Positions 1-11,585 are shown, counted from the first letter of the stretch. The stretch is DNA of 64,000 bases from an uncultured Bacteroidales bacterium (GCA_947072905.1 CAMTKF010000003.1:45135-109134); one strand, 5' to 3'. The notes: a model not told the origin generated them from the sequence alone. Numbers and translations: made by a program.

Positions 1-14
1 AAAAACGAAAAATT

Positions 15-620
15 ATGACATTTGCAGAAAATTGTAACAAGATATTCGACAACTGCGTGGTGGCCTACCACGTGAGTGATGACATCGACGCCCCGGTGGC
101 AAATCCGTTTGCCGAGGGTACCACCGAGCATACCCTTTGGGAAAAGAACCTCATCGACGCCCGTCAGTGGCACATGGAGGATATAATCCGCGACCCTCAG
201 ATCGACCCCATAGCCGCTCTCGAGCTGAAGCGCCGCATAGACCGCTCAAACCAGGAACGCACCGATATGGTTGAGGAAATCGACGAGCAGCTGCGCCACA
301 AGTATGCCGACGTAGCCATTCTGCCCGATGCCACCATCAACACCGAGACCCCCGCATGGGCCATAGACCGCCTTTCGATCCTTGCTCTGAAGCTATACCA
401 CATGAATGCCGAAGTGGCCCGCGAGGATGCCGACGAAGCTCACAAGAACCGTTGCCGCGCCAAGCTCGATGTACTCAAACAGCAGCGCATCGACCTGTCG
501 TCGGCCATCGACTCGCTCCTTGACGACATAGCCGCCGGACGCAAGTACATGAAGGTGTACAAGCAGATGAAGATGTACAACGATAAAGACACCAACCCGG
601 TGTTGTATGGCGCGAAATAA
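15..620 (+). CDS. DUF4254-like hypothetical protein
   Basis: 201 aa ORF directly upstream of a GT9 gene; sequence resembles the DUF4254 family. Confidence 0.7.
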   Translation: MTFAENCNKIFDNCVVAYHVSDDIDAPVANPFAEGTTEHTLWEKNLIDARQWHMEDIIRDPQIDPIAALELKRRIDRSNQERTDMVEEIDEQLRHKYADVAILPDATINTETPAWAIDRLSILALKLYHMNAEVAREDADEAHKNRCRAKLDVLKQQRIDLSSAIDSLLDDIAAGRKYMKVYKQMKMYNDKDTNPVLYGAK

Positions 621-1686
621 TTCACAGAACGGCAACGACCGCGGCCTGATGTCGGTGATGATAGCCCGCTTCTCGGCCATAGGCGATGTGGCCATGACGG
701 TGCCGGTAATATACAGCGCATGCCTGTGTTTTCCCGACATACGCTTTGTGCTGGTCACCCGTCAGTCGATGACCGGTATATTCATCAACGCACCCGCCAA
801 CCTCACCGTGGTGGGCGTGGACGTGAAGACCGACTATACCGGCGTGAAAGGCATGCGCCGGCTGGTGAAAGAAGTTTGCGACAAATACAAGGTTGACGCC
901 TTCATAGACCTGCACGATGTGATACGCACCCGCCTGATGGGCATATTCTGCCGTCTGCGCCGCATACACGTATCGCGCATCAACAAAGGCCGCGGAGCCA
1001 AGAAAGCCCTCACCCGCCGCAACTACAAGGTGATGCTGCCGCTCACATCGCAGCGTGCCCGCTACCGCGAGGCATTCTACCGTGCCGGTCTGCCCGTGAA
1101 CGACCGCTTCAAGGGGCTGTTTGGCGGAAAAGGCAAGGCCGACACGGCATTGTTTGCAAAAATCACAGCCCCCAAGCCCGCCGGTGAACGCTGGATAGGC
1201 ATAGCACCCTTCGCCGCCCACAAGGGCAAGGTTTATCCTCCCGAGCTGATGAAAGAGGTTGTCAAAATGCTTGCCGAGCAGCCCCGCACACGCATATTCC
1301 TGCTGGGTGGAGGTGCCGAAGAAACCGCCGTGCTCGAAAGCTGGGCTGCCGAGATACCCCACGTAGACTGCCTTGCCGGCAAGAAATTCGGGTTCAGCGC
1401 CGAGATAGCCCTGTTCAACCACCTCGACGTGATGCTCAGCATGGACTCGGCCAACATGCACCTCGCCTCCATTGCAGGAACACCCACCGTGAGCATCTGG
1501 GGTGCGACACATCCCTACTGCGGATTCAAAGGCTGGAAACAGAGCGACGACGACATGATACAGCTGCCCATGACCTGCCGCCCCTGCTCGGTATTCGGCG
1601 ACAAGCCATGCCATCGCGGCGACTACCTGTGCCTGACAGCCATCAAGCCTGCTGTCGTTTTTAACAAAGTAATGGAAAAACTCTGA
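607..1686 (+). CDS. Glycosyltransferase family 9 (heptosyltransferase-like)
   Basis: ARFSAIGDVAMTVPV N-terminus and SMDSANMHLASIAGTPTVSIWGATHP motif; the start could instead be the internal Met at 649. Confidence 0.85.
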   Translation: MARNNSQNGNDRGLMSVMIARFSAIGDVAMTVPVIYSACLCFPDIRFVLVTRQSMTGIFINAPANLTVVGVDVKTDYTGVKGMRRLVKEVCDKYKVDAFIDLHDVIRTRLMGIFCRLRRIHVSRINKGRGAKKALTRRNYKVMLPLTSQRARYREAFYRAGLPVNDRFKGLFGGKGKADTALFAKITAPKPAGERWIGIAPFAAHKGKVYPPELMKEVVKMLAEQPRTRIFLLGGGAEETAVLESWAAEIPHVDCLAGKKFGFSAEIALFNHLDVMLSMDSANMHLASIAGTPTVSIWGATHPYCGFKGWKQSDDDMIQLPMTCRPCSVFGDKPCHRGDYLCLTAIKPAVVFNKVMEKL

Positions 1687-2712
1687 ATGAGAGAAGATTT
1701 CGATATACGCGACACCGGAGCATCCTCGGCCGACGGCGATTTTGAGAAAGCCCTGCGACCGGGACGCTTTGAAGCCTTCAACGGTCAAGAAAAGATAGTG
1801 GAGAACCTGCGCATTTTTGTGGCTGCCGCCCGTATGCGCCGCGAGGCTCTCGACCATCTGCTGCTTTACGGCCCTCCGGGACTGGGCAAGACCACCCTCG
1901 CCGGTATCATTGCCAATGAGCTGGGTGTGGGATTTAAAGTTACCTCCGGCCCGGTGCTCGACAAACCCGGCGATCTGGCCGGCATACTTACCTCGCTCGA
2001 AGAAAACGACGTGCTATTCATCGACGAAATACACCGCCTGAGCCGCGTGGTAGAGGAATATCTGTATTCGGCCATGGAGGATTACCGCATCGACATCATG
2101 ATAGACAAAGGCCCCGGAGCGCGGTCGGTGCAGTTGTCGCTCAGTCCGTTCACCCTGGTGGGTGCCACCACCCGCAGCGGTCTGCTCACATCGCCCCTGC
2201 GCGCACGTTTTGGCATCAACTGCCATCTTGAGTATTACGACCACGAAATCCTCAAACGCATCATACTGCGCAGTGCATCGCTGCTCAAGGTGAAGTGTTC
2301 GTCTGAGGCCGCCACTGAAATAGCAATGCGCTCGCGCGGCACTCCCCGTATAGCCAACTCGCTGCTCAGGCGCGTGCGCGACTTCGCCCAGGTGAAAGGC
2401 ACCGGCGAAATAGACATTGAGATAGCACGCTACGCCCTCGAAGCCCTCAACATAGACCGTTACGGCCTTGATGAGACCGACAACAAGATACTCAACACCA
2501 TAATCAAGAAATTCCACGGTGGTCCGGTAGGCTTGTCAACCATATCAACCGCTCTGGGCGAGGACGCCGGCACCGTAGAAGAGGTCTACGAACCCTACCT
2601 CATAAAGGAGGGCTTCCTCAAACGCACCCCGCGTGGCCGTGAGGTGACACCACTCGCATACGAACACCTCGGTGCCAAACGCCACGGCGACGACTTCGGC
2701 CTTTTCGGCTGA
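1687..2712 (+). CDS. ruvB: Holliday junction branch migration helicase RuvB
   Basis: [58 protein letters not shown]. Confidence 0.98.
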   Translation: MREDFDIRDTGASSADGDFEKALRPGRFEAFNGQEKIVENLRIFVAAARMRREALDHLLLYGPPGLGKTTLAGIIANELGVGFKVTSGPVLDKPGDLAGILTSLEENDVLFIDEIHRLSRVVEEYLYSAMEDYRIDIMIDKGPGARSVQLSLSPFTLVGATTRSGLLTSPLRARFGINCHLEYYDHEILKRIILRSASLLKVKCSSEAATEIAMRSRGTPRIANSLLRRVRDFAQVKGTGEIDIEIARYALEALNIDRYGLDETDNKILNTIIKKFHGGPVGLSTISTALGEDAGTVEEVYEPYLIKEGFLKRTPRGREVTPLAYEHLGAKRHGDDFGLFG

Positions 2713-2745
2713 TAAACATTATATAAGAGCCTGTTTAAAAACATT

Positions 2746-4224
2746 ATGCCATCCATAAAATCCTTAGCCAAGGACACCGCCATCTACGGTGTCAGCTCCA
2801 TCATCGGACGATTTCTCAACTGGTGTCTTGTGCCGCTGTACACCATCTGCTTTCCGGTAGCGGAGTACGGCGTTGTCACATTTGTATATTCTGTGGTCGC
2901 AGTGGCTCTCATTATCCTTACCTACGGTATGGAGACGGGATTCTTCAGATTTGCCAACCACGACCGCTGGAAAGACCCCATGGAGGTGTATTCAACCTCG
3001 CTGATTTCGCTGGGCGTGACATCCATAGCCTTTGTGGCTCTGGTGGCCGCGTTTCTCAGCCCGGTGACAGTATGGATGGAGTGTGCCGGACATCCGTCGT
3101 ACGTGATGATGATGGCCGTATGCGTGGCACTCGACGCTTTCCTGGCACTGCCTTTCAGCTATCTGCGCTACCGCAAGCGCCCGGTACGTTTTGCCGTGAT
3201 AAGACTGGTAAATATCGGTGTAAATATCGGGCTTAATCTGTTTTTCATTCTGCTCTGCCCCAAACTCATGGAGCATGCCCCGGCCACGGTCAACTGGTTC
3301 TATCGCCCCGAATTCGGCATAGGCTACATTTTTCTGGCCAACCTCATAGCCTCGGCGGTAAACTTCGTGATGATGATTCCGGAGCTGCGCGGATTTAAAT
3401 GGAAATTTAATACAGTGCTGCTAAAGGAGATGCTGCGCTACTCGGCCCCGCTGCTCGTGCTCGGCGTGGCCGGCATAATGAACCAGACCATCGACAAAAT
3501 ACTTTATCCCACTCTTGCCGCAGGCCGTGGCGATGCCCTCGAAGGCCTGGGCATTTACGGCGCCAACTACAAGATTGCCATTATCATGGTGATGTTCATA
3601 CAGGCATTCCGTTTTGCATACGAACCCTTCATATTTGCCCGCGACAAAGGCGAGGGCGACGACCACCGCATGCGTATGTACAGCGACGCCATGAAGTACT
3701 TCGTGCTATTCGCGCTCATCATATTCATGGGCGTAATGTTCTATCTCGACATAATCAAGTATTTCATCTCGCCGCGCTATTTCAGCGGACTCAAGGTGGT
3801 GCCGATAATTATGGCCGCCGAACTCTTCTTCGGCATCTTCTTCAATCTGTCGGTGTGGTACAAACTCACCGACAAGACAATGTGGGGAGCCTGGTTCTCG
3901 CTGTTCGGACTCGCCATAACCCTGTCGCTCAACATCTGGCTCGTACCCAGCATTGGCTATATGGGTTGCGCATGGGCAGCCTTCTGCTCTTACGGAGCCA
4001 TGATGGTGGCCAGCTACTTCATAGGACGTGGCAAATATCCCATAAATTATAAAGTGGGACGCATATCATCCTACGTGCTCATAGCTGCCGTGTTCTACTT
4101 CATAGGCATGTATTGCCTTACTCCGTGGCAGGTGGCCAACTGGATAATACGATTCTTCATACTCATAGCTTTTGTAGGCATAATCGTGCGCCGCGAGGGC
4201 ATTCCTCTACCCGTCCGCAAATGA
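2746..4224 (+). CDS. Polysaccharide biosynthesis / lipopolysaccharide flippase, multi-TM
   Basis: 492 aa multi-TM ORF with Wzx/MurJ-like N-terminus (LAKDTAIYGVSSIIGRFLNWCLVPLYT). Confidence 0.85.
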   Translation: MPSIKSLAKDTAIYGVSSIIGRFLNWCLVPLYTICFPVAEYGVVTFVYSVVAVALIILTYGMETGFFRFANHDRWKDPMEVYSTSLISLGVTSIAFVALVAAFLSPVTVWMECAGHPSYVMMMAVCVALDAFLALPFSYLRYRKRPVRFAVIRLVNIGVNIGLNLFFILLCPKLMEHAPATVNWFYRPEFGIGYIFLANLIASAVNFVMMIPELRGFKWKFNTVLLKEMLRYSAPLLVLGVAGIMNQTIDKILYPTLAAGRGDALEGLGIYGANYKIAIIMVMFIQAFRFAYEPFIFARDKGEGDDHRMRMYSDAMKYFVLFALIIFMGVMFYLDIIKYFISPRYFSGLKVVPIIMAAELFFGIFFNLSVWYKLTDKTMWGAWFSLFGLAITLSLNIWLVPSIGYMGCAWAAFCSYGAMMVASYFIGRGKYPINYKVGRISSYVLIAAVFYFIGMYCLTPWQVANWIIRFFILIAFVGIIVRREGIPLPVRK

Positions 4225-5447
4225 AAATCACTCTCGTAAATCACAGCGACACTCTGGGCGGCGCGTCGGTGGTGACATTCCGCCTTATGGAAGCTCTGCG
4301 GGCGCAGGGCGTTGATGCCCGCATGCTCGTTGCCCACAAGTCGTCTGATTCGCCCTACGTGGAACAGGCCGCCGGAAATCTGCGCACAAAGCTGCCGTTT
4401 CTGGCTGAGCATCTTAGGATTTTCACCCATAACGGATTCTCCAGACGCGATCTTTTCAAAGTCTCAATTGCCACCGACGGCCTGCCGCTGAGCAGGCATC
4501 CGCTGATACGCCGGGCCGACGCCGTGATGCTCAACTGGGTAAACCAGGGCATGCTGTCGCTTGATGAAATATGCCGCATTGCAGCCGACAAGACTGTGAT
4601 ATGGACCATGCACGACATGTGGAATTTCACGGGTATATGCCACCATGCCGGCCACTGCGACAGGTATATGAACGCTTGCGGTGACTGCCCGCTGCTCAAT
4701 TCCTGCGCCGCTCCGCATGATCTGAGCGCAAGTACATTTGCCCGTAAGAAAAAAGCATACGCCAAGGCCGGAATAATATTTGTGGGTGTAAGCTCGTGGC
4801 TCACCGGATGCGCCCGTCGCAGCAATCTGCTTGGTGACCAACGGGTGGAACTGATTCACAACGCCCTACCCGTTGAGAAATTCATGACCGAGCCGGCATT
4901 TTCGCGCGAGCAACTTGGACTACCCGCCGACAAGAAACTGATAATGTTTTGCGCCGCCCGCATTGACGACCCCATAAAACAGCACAATCTGGCCATAGAC
5001 GCTCTAAACCTGCTTGCCGACACTCATGGAGAGAGGGCATTCGCTGTATTTGTAGGCGACTTGCGCGACACCGAATGTCTTGCCCGGCTACGCCTGCCCC
5101 ACGTACACCTCGGACCAATTTATTCGCCGGGAAAAATTCAATCACTCATGGCTCATTCGTCGGTGGTGCTGTCAACATCGAGCTTCGAGACACTGCCCAC
5201 AATACTCATCGAGGGTCAGGCCGCCGCAGCTGTCCCTGTGGGATTCGTTCACGATGGCCGAGCCGACATTATTCAGGACGGCGTGACCGGATATGCCATA
5301 GAATCATCCGACAATCCTGCCGCAGCCGCAGCCGCAGCTATATGCAAAGCACTCGACAAACCCATATCCCCTGAAGCCCTGCGCACTGCCGCCTCACGCT
5401 TCTCCTACCGCTCCATAGCCGATAAATACCTGTCACTGCTGAAGTGA
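4221..5447 (+). CDS. Glycosyltransferase, GT4-like
   Basis: Start placed at internal Met (MKITLVNHSDTLGGASVVTFRL) in an ATGA overlap with the flippase; GPIYSPGKIQSLMAHSSVVLSTSSFETLPTILIEGQAA donor-binding region. Confidence 0.88.
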   Translation: MKITLVNHSDTLGGASVVTFRLMEALRAQGVDARMLVAHKSSDSPYVEQAAGNLRTKLPFLAEHLRIFTHNGFSRRDLFKVSIATDGLPLSRHPLIRRADAVMLNWVNQGMLSLDEICRIAADKTVIWTMHDMWNFTGICHHAGHCDRYMNACGDCPLLNSCAAPHDLSASTFARKKKAYAKAGIIFVGVSSWLTGCARRSNLLGDQRVELIHNALPVEKFMTEPAFSREQLGLPADKKLIMFCAARIDDPIKQHNLAIDALNLLADTHGERAFAVFVGDLRDTECLARLRLPHVHLGPIYSPGKIQSLMAHSSVVLSTSSFETLPTILIEGQAAAAVPVGFVHDGRADIIQDGVTGYAIESSDNPAAAAAAAICKALDKPISPEALRTAASRFSYRSIADKYLSLLK

Positions 5448-5507
5448 AGGGAATGTATATAACCGATTTTGGAAATTATTTTGAAACCGAAATACTTCGG
5501 TTATTCA

Positions 5508-5551
5508 ATAAAAAAAGGGTTTAACTCTCTGAGCTAAACCCTTTTTTATTG
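5508..5551. terminator. Bidirectional stem-loop terminator
   Basis: AAAAAAGGGTTTA-ACTCTCTGAGC-TAAACCCTTTTTT near-perfect inverted repeat with flanking A and T tracts. Confidence 0.85.
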
Positions 5552-5559
5552 AAAATCTG

Positions 5560-5633
5560 TCGGGGTGAGAAGACTCGAACTTCCGACCTCCACGTCCCGA
5601 ACGTGGCGCGCTAGCCAACTGTGCTACACCCCG
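5560..5633 (-). tRNA. tRNA-Pro (CGG anticodon)
   Basis: Reverse complement CGGGGTGTAGCACAGTTGGC...CCACG-TTCGGGA-CGTGG...GGTTCGAGTC-like T arm...CACCCCGA folds as a cloverleaf. Confidence 0.93.
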
Positions 5634-5807
5634 ATTGACTTGCAACTGCAAAGTTACAACTTTTTTATATTATGACAAGGGATTTTAGCTGATTTTTTTC
5701 AATTCCGTCTTATTTTGAGCGTAATTCGGGTATTTTTCTTAATGTTTTATACGTGTAATTTAAACACCCGTTTTTGTTCACAGCAGCTCTGTTAAATTAG
5801 TTACGTT

Positions 5808-5876
5808 ATTGTTACATTTACTATTCATTATTACAACATTAACACGCTTGTAACAATGATGTAACAATTGTTACAT
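5808..5876. promoter_or_regulatory. Cluster of ATTGTTACA / TGTAACAAT operator-like sites
   Basis: ATTGTTACAT at 5808, TGTAACAAT at 5849, perfect 18-bp palindrome ATGTAACAATTGTTACAT at 5859-5876. Confidence 0.5.
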
Positions 5877-6027
5877 ATTTTATTTATCTGATTTACTGCA
5901 TTTTAAAAGCCTTAATTCTTAAATTTTATCGCATTAACACTTATTAACACCGAAATACTTGACAAGCCCCGGTTTTTGCCCCAATTTTGCAATGTCACAA
6001 GACAAAAAACATTAAAAAACTAAAGTT

Positions 6028-6531
6028 ATGAAGAGCGAAAAATTCCAATCAAACCTTATGCAACTTCAGGGCAACCTGCTCAACTTTGCTTACATGCTTA
6101 CCTCCAACCGCGACGATGCTTACGACCTGTTGCAGGACACAACCCTCAAGGCCCTCGACAATGAAGACAAATATGCTGAAGGCACAAACTTCAAAGGATG
6201 GGTGTTCACAATCATGCGCAACATCTTCATCAACAACTACCGTCGCACCCAGCGCTCGGCTACTATTGTCGACACCACCGAAAACCTCTACCATCTCAAC
6301 ATCTGTCAGGACAGCGGACTCGAAGATCCCGAAGGTTCGTTCCACGCCGGCGAGATCACCGATGCCATCGACGCGTTCCCCGAAGAATACCGCATTCCCT
6401 TCTCTATGCACGTTGCAGGCTACAAATACAATGAGATAGCCGAGCACATGAACCTGCCGCTCGGCACCGTAAAGAGCCGTATCTTCTTCGCCCGCAAGAA
6501 ACTGCAGGAACGCTTTGCCGACTACCGTTGA
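6028..6531 (+). CDS. ECF-type RNA polymerase sigma factor
   Basis: DAYDLLQDTTLKAL...FKGWVFTIMRNIFINNYRR and EEYRIPFSMHVAGYKYNEIAEHMNLPLGTVKSRIFFARKKL. Confidence 0.95.
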   Translation: MKSEKFQSNLMQLQGNLLNFAYMLTSNRDDAYDLLQDTTLKALDNEDKYAEGTNFKGWVFTIMRNIFINNYRRTQRSATIVDTTENLYHLNICQDSGLEDPEGSFHAGEITDAIDAFPEEYRIPFSMHVAGYKYNEIAEHMNLPLGTVKSRIFFARKKLQERFADYR

Positions 6532-6732
6532 TCGGAATCAACGCTCTCATCACTTCTTCATAAACGATATATCTTATCAATACTATAACCGCACGTTCAA
6601 CCGACGTATACTCCGGCACCCGCAGCAAGGGTTGCCGGAGTTTTTTATGCGCAGCAAAAAATCATAATTATTCTTAATTTTTTGGCAGTATGCTCAGGTT
6701 ATAGTAATTTTACAATTTGAATAAGTAGTAAT

Positions 6733-7407
6733 ATGATTGTCGCACACGACATACATAAATCTTTTGGAGCGCTCGAGGTGCTCAAAGGCATTGACATCGA
6801 CGTCGTTCACGGCGCCGTCACATCCATCGTAGGCCCGTCGGGAGCGGGCAAAACCACCCTGCTCCAAATTATAGGCACGCTTTTCCGACCGGACAAGGGC
6901 ACGGTGAAGTACGACAATGTAGACGTGTTTGCGCTGTCTGACAAGGCTTTGTCGCGTTTCCGCAACGAGAATATCGGATTTGTATTCCAGATGCATCGCC
7001 TGTTGCCCGAGTTCAGCCTTGAAGAAAATGTGGCCATACCGGCATTGATAGCCGGCACCGACCGCAACAAGGCATTCGACGAAGCGCGTCGTCTGCTCAA
7101 GTTTCTGGGCCTTGAATCACGTGCCACCCACCGTCCGGCCGAGCTTTCGGGCGGCGAATGTCAACGCGGTGCCGTTGCCCGGGCGCTTATCAACAAGCCT
7201 CAGGTCATTCTTGCCGACGAGCCTTCAGGAAGTCTCGACTCGCAGAACCGCCGCGAGCTGCACAAGCTGTTCTTCAACCTGCGCGACGAGCTCGGAGCCA
7301 CATTCCTCATCGTCACCCACGACGAAAACCTCGCTGCCGACTCCGACTACATCATCAATATGGCCGACGGTCGAATAGTTTCCACAACATGCAATAAAAA
7401 AGTATAA
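6733..7407 (+). CDS. ABC transporter ATP-binding protein, LolD-like
   Basis: [46 protein letters not shown]. Confidence 0.93.
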   Translation: MIVAHDIHKSFGALEVLKGIDIDVVHGAVTSIVGPSGAGKTTLLQIIGTLFRPDKGTVKYDNVDVFALSDKALSRFRNENIGFVFQMHRLLPEFSLEENVAIPALIAGTDRNKAFDEARRLLKFLGLESRATHRPAELSGGECQRGAVARALINKPQVILADEPSGSLDSQNRRELHKLFFNLRDELGATFLIVTHDENLAADSDYIINMADGRIVSTTCNKKV

Positions 7408-7454
7408 CATTACTACCTGACCAATCAGTAAATTACATCAAAATCAATCAAGAA

Positions 7455-8162
7455 ATGAAATTCATTAACAAAATCCTCCTCGCCGCGATGCTCATTCCCG
7501 CAGCATTGCTTTCTTCGTGTCTTGACAGCAACAAGCCAGACACACAGCCTACCCAGATAAGCGCATTCGCCACTCTCACAGGCAAGTCTGAAACCGGCAT
7601 GACTTTCACCACCAGCGAATACCTGGGTTCGTCAACCATCACCTATACCACACCGCTCTACTCTCAGTTCAAGGGCGAGATAGGTAAACGCTACGTGATA
7701 TACTTCACCCGCGAAGACAACAACCAGAACCCCTTCGTATCGGGTCCCGTATCGCTGTTCCAGATCAACGATCCCTTCACCGGCACCTTGCAGTACGCCC
7801 CCATGTCGGAGATTTCACAGAAACTCCCCAACAACGCCTACTGCCTCTACCGCCATGCGGCTCTTGATTATCTCGACATCTCATTCTACGCACCCATCTA
7901 CAAGCAGCCCAAGACTTTCTGCGCATACGTTGACGAGGCTACCGCCGACAACGACTATCCCGATGTGTACATCTGCTACGAATCTGACGACGCTCTGCTC
8001 TCACAGCAGACTTTCTTCGGCACATTCAACATGCAGAGCCTGCTCGAAAAGACCACCAACCGCGGCTTCAACCTGCACTTCCGCTACTCAAACGGCCTGA
8101 AGTACGTTCAGAAAATCCACAAAGACGGCTCTGCTCCCGACGAACCCGTCACCGAGCTTTGA
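7455..8162 (+). CDS. Putative lipoprotein, function unknown
   Basis: Signal peptide with lipobox LLSSC. Confidence 0.65.
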   Translation: MKFINKILLAAMLIPAALLSSCLDSNKPDTQPTQISAFATLTGKSETGMTFTTSEYLGSSTITYTTPLYSQFKGEIGKRYVIYFTREDNNQNPFVSGPVSLFQINDPFTGTLQYAPMSEISQKLPNNAYCLYRHAALDYLDISFYAPIYKQPKTFCAYVDEATADNDYPDVYICYESDDALLSQQTFFGTFNMQSLLEKTTNRGFNLHFRYSNGLKYVQKIHKDGSAPDEPVTEL

Positions 8163-8276
8163 ATTTAGAATTTAGAGTTTAGAATTTTTGGGCGCTTATG
8201 AATTGATCCTCATTCATATATCCGTCAAATTCAAAAACACCCTGCAATTCAAACAACATAAAAAAATATAACAATC

Positions 8277-8579
8277 ATGGAACAAAAAGAACTTAAAATC
8301 GAACTTTCGCCCGAAGTTGCACCCGGCAAGTACTGCAACCTCGCAGTTATCTCACACTCTCCCCAGGAAATCTTCCTTGATTTCGTTACCGTAGCTCCCA
8401 ACATGCCCCAGGCATCAGTTCAGAGCCGCATCGTGATGACTCCCGAAAACGCCAAGAACCTTCTTTTCGCTCTTCGCGACAACATCGCCAAGTACGAACA
8501 GATCTTCGGTGAAATCGAACGCAAGATGGCCAAGCAGGTAAAGACCACCGACGGTCTGCCCAACCCCTTCCAGGCCTGA
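8277..8579 (+). CDS. DUF3467 family protein
   Basis: ELSPEVAPGKYCNLAVISHSPQEIFLDFVTVAPNMPQASVQSRIVMTPENAKNLL. Confidence 0.85.
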   Translation: MEQKELKIELSPEVAPGKYCNLAVISHSPQEIFLDFVTVAPNMPQASVQSRIVMTPENAKNLLFALRDNIAKYEQIFGEIERKMAKQVKTTDGLPNPFQA

Positions 8580-8606
8580 TAAATAAACAGAATACTTCCC
8601 GACGCT

Positions 8607-10097
8607 ATGAAAGAGAATAATCTTGTCATCTACAACTCGATGTCGCGCCAAAAGGAGCTGTTCAAGCCCTTGCATCCCGACCGCGTCGGGATGTATGTCT
8701 GCGGCCCCACTGTCTATGGCGACGGCCATCTGGGTCATGCCCGCCCGGCCATCACATTCGACATCCTTTTCCGCTATCTTCAGCATCTGGGCTACAAGGT
8801 GCGCTACGTCAGAAACATCACCGACGTAGGTCACCTTGAGCACGATGCCGACGACGGCGAGGACAAAATAGCCAAGAAAGCACGCCTTGAGCAACTCGAA
8901 CCTATGGAAGTGGTGCAGTTCTACCTCAACCGCTACCACCAGGCCATGGATGCCCTCAACGTGCTCCCTCCATCTATCGAGCCACACGCATCGGGCCACA
9001 TCATAGAGCAGATTGAGTATGTGAAGAAAATACTCGAATCAGGCTACGCATACGAGAGCGAAGGCTCTGTTTACTTTGATGTACCCAAATTCAACCGCGA
9101 CTTCGGCTACGGCAAGCTCTCGGGTCGAAACATCGACGAGCTGCTGTCTACAACCCGCGAACTCGACGGCCAGACCGAGAAACACAATCCTGCCGACTTC
9201 GCCCTTTGGAAAAAGGCCGCACCCGAGCACATCATGCACTGGCCATCGCCCTGGAGCGAAGGTTTCCCCGGATGGCACCTCGAATGCTCTACCATGGGCG
9301 AGAAATACCTTGGCACCGAATTTGACATACACGGCGGCGGCATGGACCTCAAGTTCCCCCACCACGAGTGCGAGATAGCACAGTCGGTGGCACACAACGG
9401 CGCACCCGCCGTGCGCTACTGGATGCACAACAACATGATTACCATCAACGGCAAGAAGATGGGCAAATCGCTCGGCAACTTCATCACCTTGCAGGAGTTT
9501 TTCACCGGCAAGCACGAGCTGCTCACCCAGCCCTACTCGCCGATGACCATACGCTTCTTCATACTTCAGGCCCACTACCGCGGCACCGTAGACTTCTCCA
9601 ACGAAGCCCTGCAGGGAGCCGAAGCCGCTCTCAAGCGCATGCTCGAAGGCTGGCAGCGTCTGCAAGACCTTAAGCCGGCCGAAACATCGTCAGTTGATGT
9701 ATCCGACATACGCCGCCGCTGCTACGAGGCCATGGACGATGATCTGAACACTCCCATCGTCATCGCCACCCTCTTTGACGCTTGCCGTATAATCAATCAG
9801 GTGAACGACGGCAACGCCACACTCACCGCAGCCGATATCGAAGAACTTAAGGACGTGATGCGCACCTTCCTCGGCGATATTCTGGGCATACGCCTTGAAT
9901 CGGGCGCCGATGCTTCGGGCGAAGGTTCTCTCAAACCATTTGAACAAGCCATCGACCTGATTCTGAGCCTGCGCAAGGATGCCAAGAGCCGCAAGGACTG
10001 GGCTACATCCGACCGCATTCGCGACGAACTTGCCGCCATAGGCTTTGCCGTCAAAGACACCAAGGACGGCGGCTGGGAATGGTCGCTTAACAAATAA
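8607..10097 (+). CDS. cysS: Cysteinyl-tRNA synthetase
   Basis: [53 protein letters not shown]. Confidence 0.98.
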   Translation: MKENNLVIYNSMSRQKELFKPLHPDRVGMYVCGPTVYGDGHLGHARPAITFDILFRYLQHLGYKVRYVRNITDVGHLEHDADDGEDKIAKKARLEQLEPMEVVQFYLNRYHQAMDALNVLPPSIEPHASGHIIEQIEYVKKILESGYAYESEGSVYFDVPKFNRDFGYGKLSGRNIDELLSTTRELDGQTEKHNPADFALWKKAAPEHIMHWPSPWSEGFPGWHLECSTMGEKYLGTEFDIHGGGMDLKFPHHECEIAQSVAHNGAPAVRYWMHNNMITINGKKMGKSLGNFITLQEFFTGKHELLTQPYSPMTIRFFILQAHYRGTVDFSNEALQGAEAALKRMLEGWQRLQDLKPAETSSVDVSDIRRRCYEAMDDDLNTPIVIATLFDACRIINQVNDGNATLTAADIEELKDVMRTFLGDILGIRLESGADASGEGSLKPFEQAIDLILSLRKDAKSRKDWATSDRIRDELAAIGFAVKDTKDGGWEWSLNK

Positions 10098-10122
10098 TAA
10101 AGACATCCTTTAACGACATTCA

Positions 10123-11568
10123 ATGACCGAGCGCGACTTCGCCACCGACATTTTAGCACGGCTTCCCTTTGAGCCTAACGAGCAACAAATGAAAGTGGCG
10201 CTCGCGCTCGCTCGTTTTTGTGCCCCAAACCCCTCGGTATCATATACCGAAGAGCGTGTTTTTATACTCAACGGTTATGCCGGCACAGGCAAAACCTCGC
10301 TCATCAGCGCACTTGTAAAGTCGCTGCACGCCATGCACATAGAGACCCTGCTGCTCGCGCCAACCGGCCGTGCAGCCAAGGTATTCACCGCCGGAGCCGG
10401 ATTCCAGGCATACACCATCCACCGCAAGATCTACCGCCACTCGCTTGCCGGGTCGCCGTCGTTCGGAGGAGCTTTGCCGCGCGAAAACAAGCTCAAAAAT
10501 GGCATAATTATCGTTGACGAAGCCTCAATGATAGGCTCCGAGACCGAAACCGGCTCAAATCTGCTCACCGACCTTATTCAATTTGTATATTCATCGACCG
10601 GATGCCGCCTTATACTCATGGGCGACACAGCTCAGCTGCCCCCGGTAAACCAGACCGAATCGCCGGCCATGAACCCCGAGGTGCTTCGCTCGTATGGGCT
10701 GAAAGTGACCCACGCCACCATGACCGAGGTAGCCCGTCAGGCTGCCGGAAGCGGCATACTGCGCAACGCTACCCGACTGCGCCGAGCTCTGGCAGCTTCG
10801 TTAAAAGAAGATTTTGTAGCAGAGGGAATTGTGCCGGTTTCGGCCCGCGGATTCGATGACGTTTCGGTTGTGACGGGCGAGGAACTGCCCGACCTTATCG
10901 ACTCGCTCTATCGCCGCGATGGTGAAGACGAAACTATTGTGATAACACGCAGCAACCTCAGCGCCACCGAGTTCAACAAAGGCATCAGAGCCATAGTACT
11001 CGACCGCGAGGAACAGCTCGCACGCGGCGACCTGCTCATCGCCGCAAAAAACAATTATTACTGGTCGCGCAAAGTAAAGGGACTCGACTTCATAGCCAAC
11101 GGCGAGGTATTGCGCCTTATCAAGACCGTTGCCACCGAGTGCCGGTACGGCTTGTTTTTTGCCGACGTGATTCTCGAACCGGCCGACCGACCGGGCATGG
11201 AATTCCAGGCCAAGGTGATACTCAACGGACTGCACGGCAACGCGGCCGCCCTCGATTATGATTCATCATGCAAGTTGTATCAAGGAGCTTATTCCGACCC
11301 CGATTTCATTGAGCCGTCACTGCCCCACGACCTCAGAGTCAAGGCCATGCGCGAATCGCCATACTTCAATGCCCTGCAGGTTAAGTATGCATACGCAGTC
11401 ACCTGCCACAAGGCTCAGGGCGGACAATGGAAAAACGTATTTGTAGACCTCAGCTACATCCCGCCCGAGCAGGTGGGAGGAGAATTCTACCGTTGGCTGT
11501 ACACGGCAATCACCCGCGCCCGCGCCCATCTATACTTCATCAATCCCCCGCAGGAGTTGCTCGATTAG
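10123..11568 (+). CDS. RecD-like ATP-dependent DNA helicase / exodeoxyribonuclease
   Basis: GYAGTGKTSLISALV Walker A, DEASMIG, C-terminal VTCHKAQGGQWKNVFVD...LYTAITRARAHLYF. Confidence 0.88.
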   Translation: MTERDFATDILARLPFEPNEQQMKVALALARFCAPNPSVSYTEERVFILNGYAGTGKTSLISALVKSLHAMHIETLLLAPTGRAAKVFTAGAGFQAYTIHRKIYRHSLAGSPSFGGALPRENKLKNGIIIVDEASMIGSETETGSNLLTDLIQFVYSSTGCRLILMGDTAQLPPVNQTESPAMNPEVLRSYGLKVTHATMTEVARQAAGSGILRNATRLRRALAASLKEDFVAEGIVPVSARGFDDVSVVTGEELPDLIDSLYRRDGEDETIVITRSNLSATEFNKGIRAIVLDREEQLARGDLLIAAKNNYYWSRKVKGLDFIANGEVLRLIKTVATECRYGLFFADVILEPADRPGMEFQAKVILNGLHGNAAALDYDSSCKLYQGAYSDPDFIEPSLPHDLRVKAMRESPYFNALQVKYAYAVTCHKAQGGQWKNVFVDLSYIPPEQVGGEFYRWLYTAITRARAHLYFINPPQELLD

Positions 11569-11585
11569 CCCGACAAAACACACTC

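Noticed and set aside
622-1857. 411-aa minus-strand ORF antisense to the GT9 gene
   Set aside because: His/Gly/Ala/Val-rich antisense translation opposite a convincing glycosyltransferase
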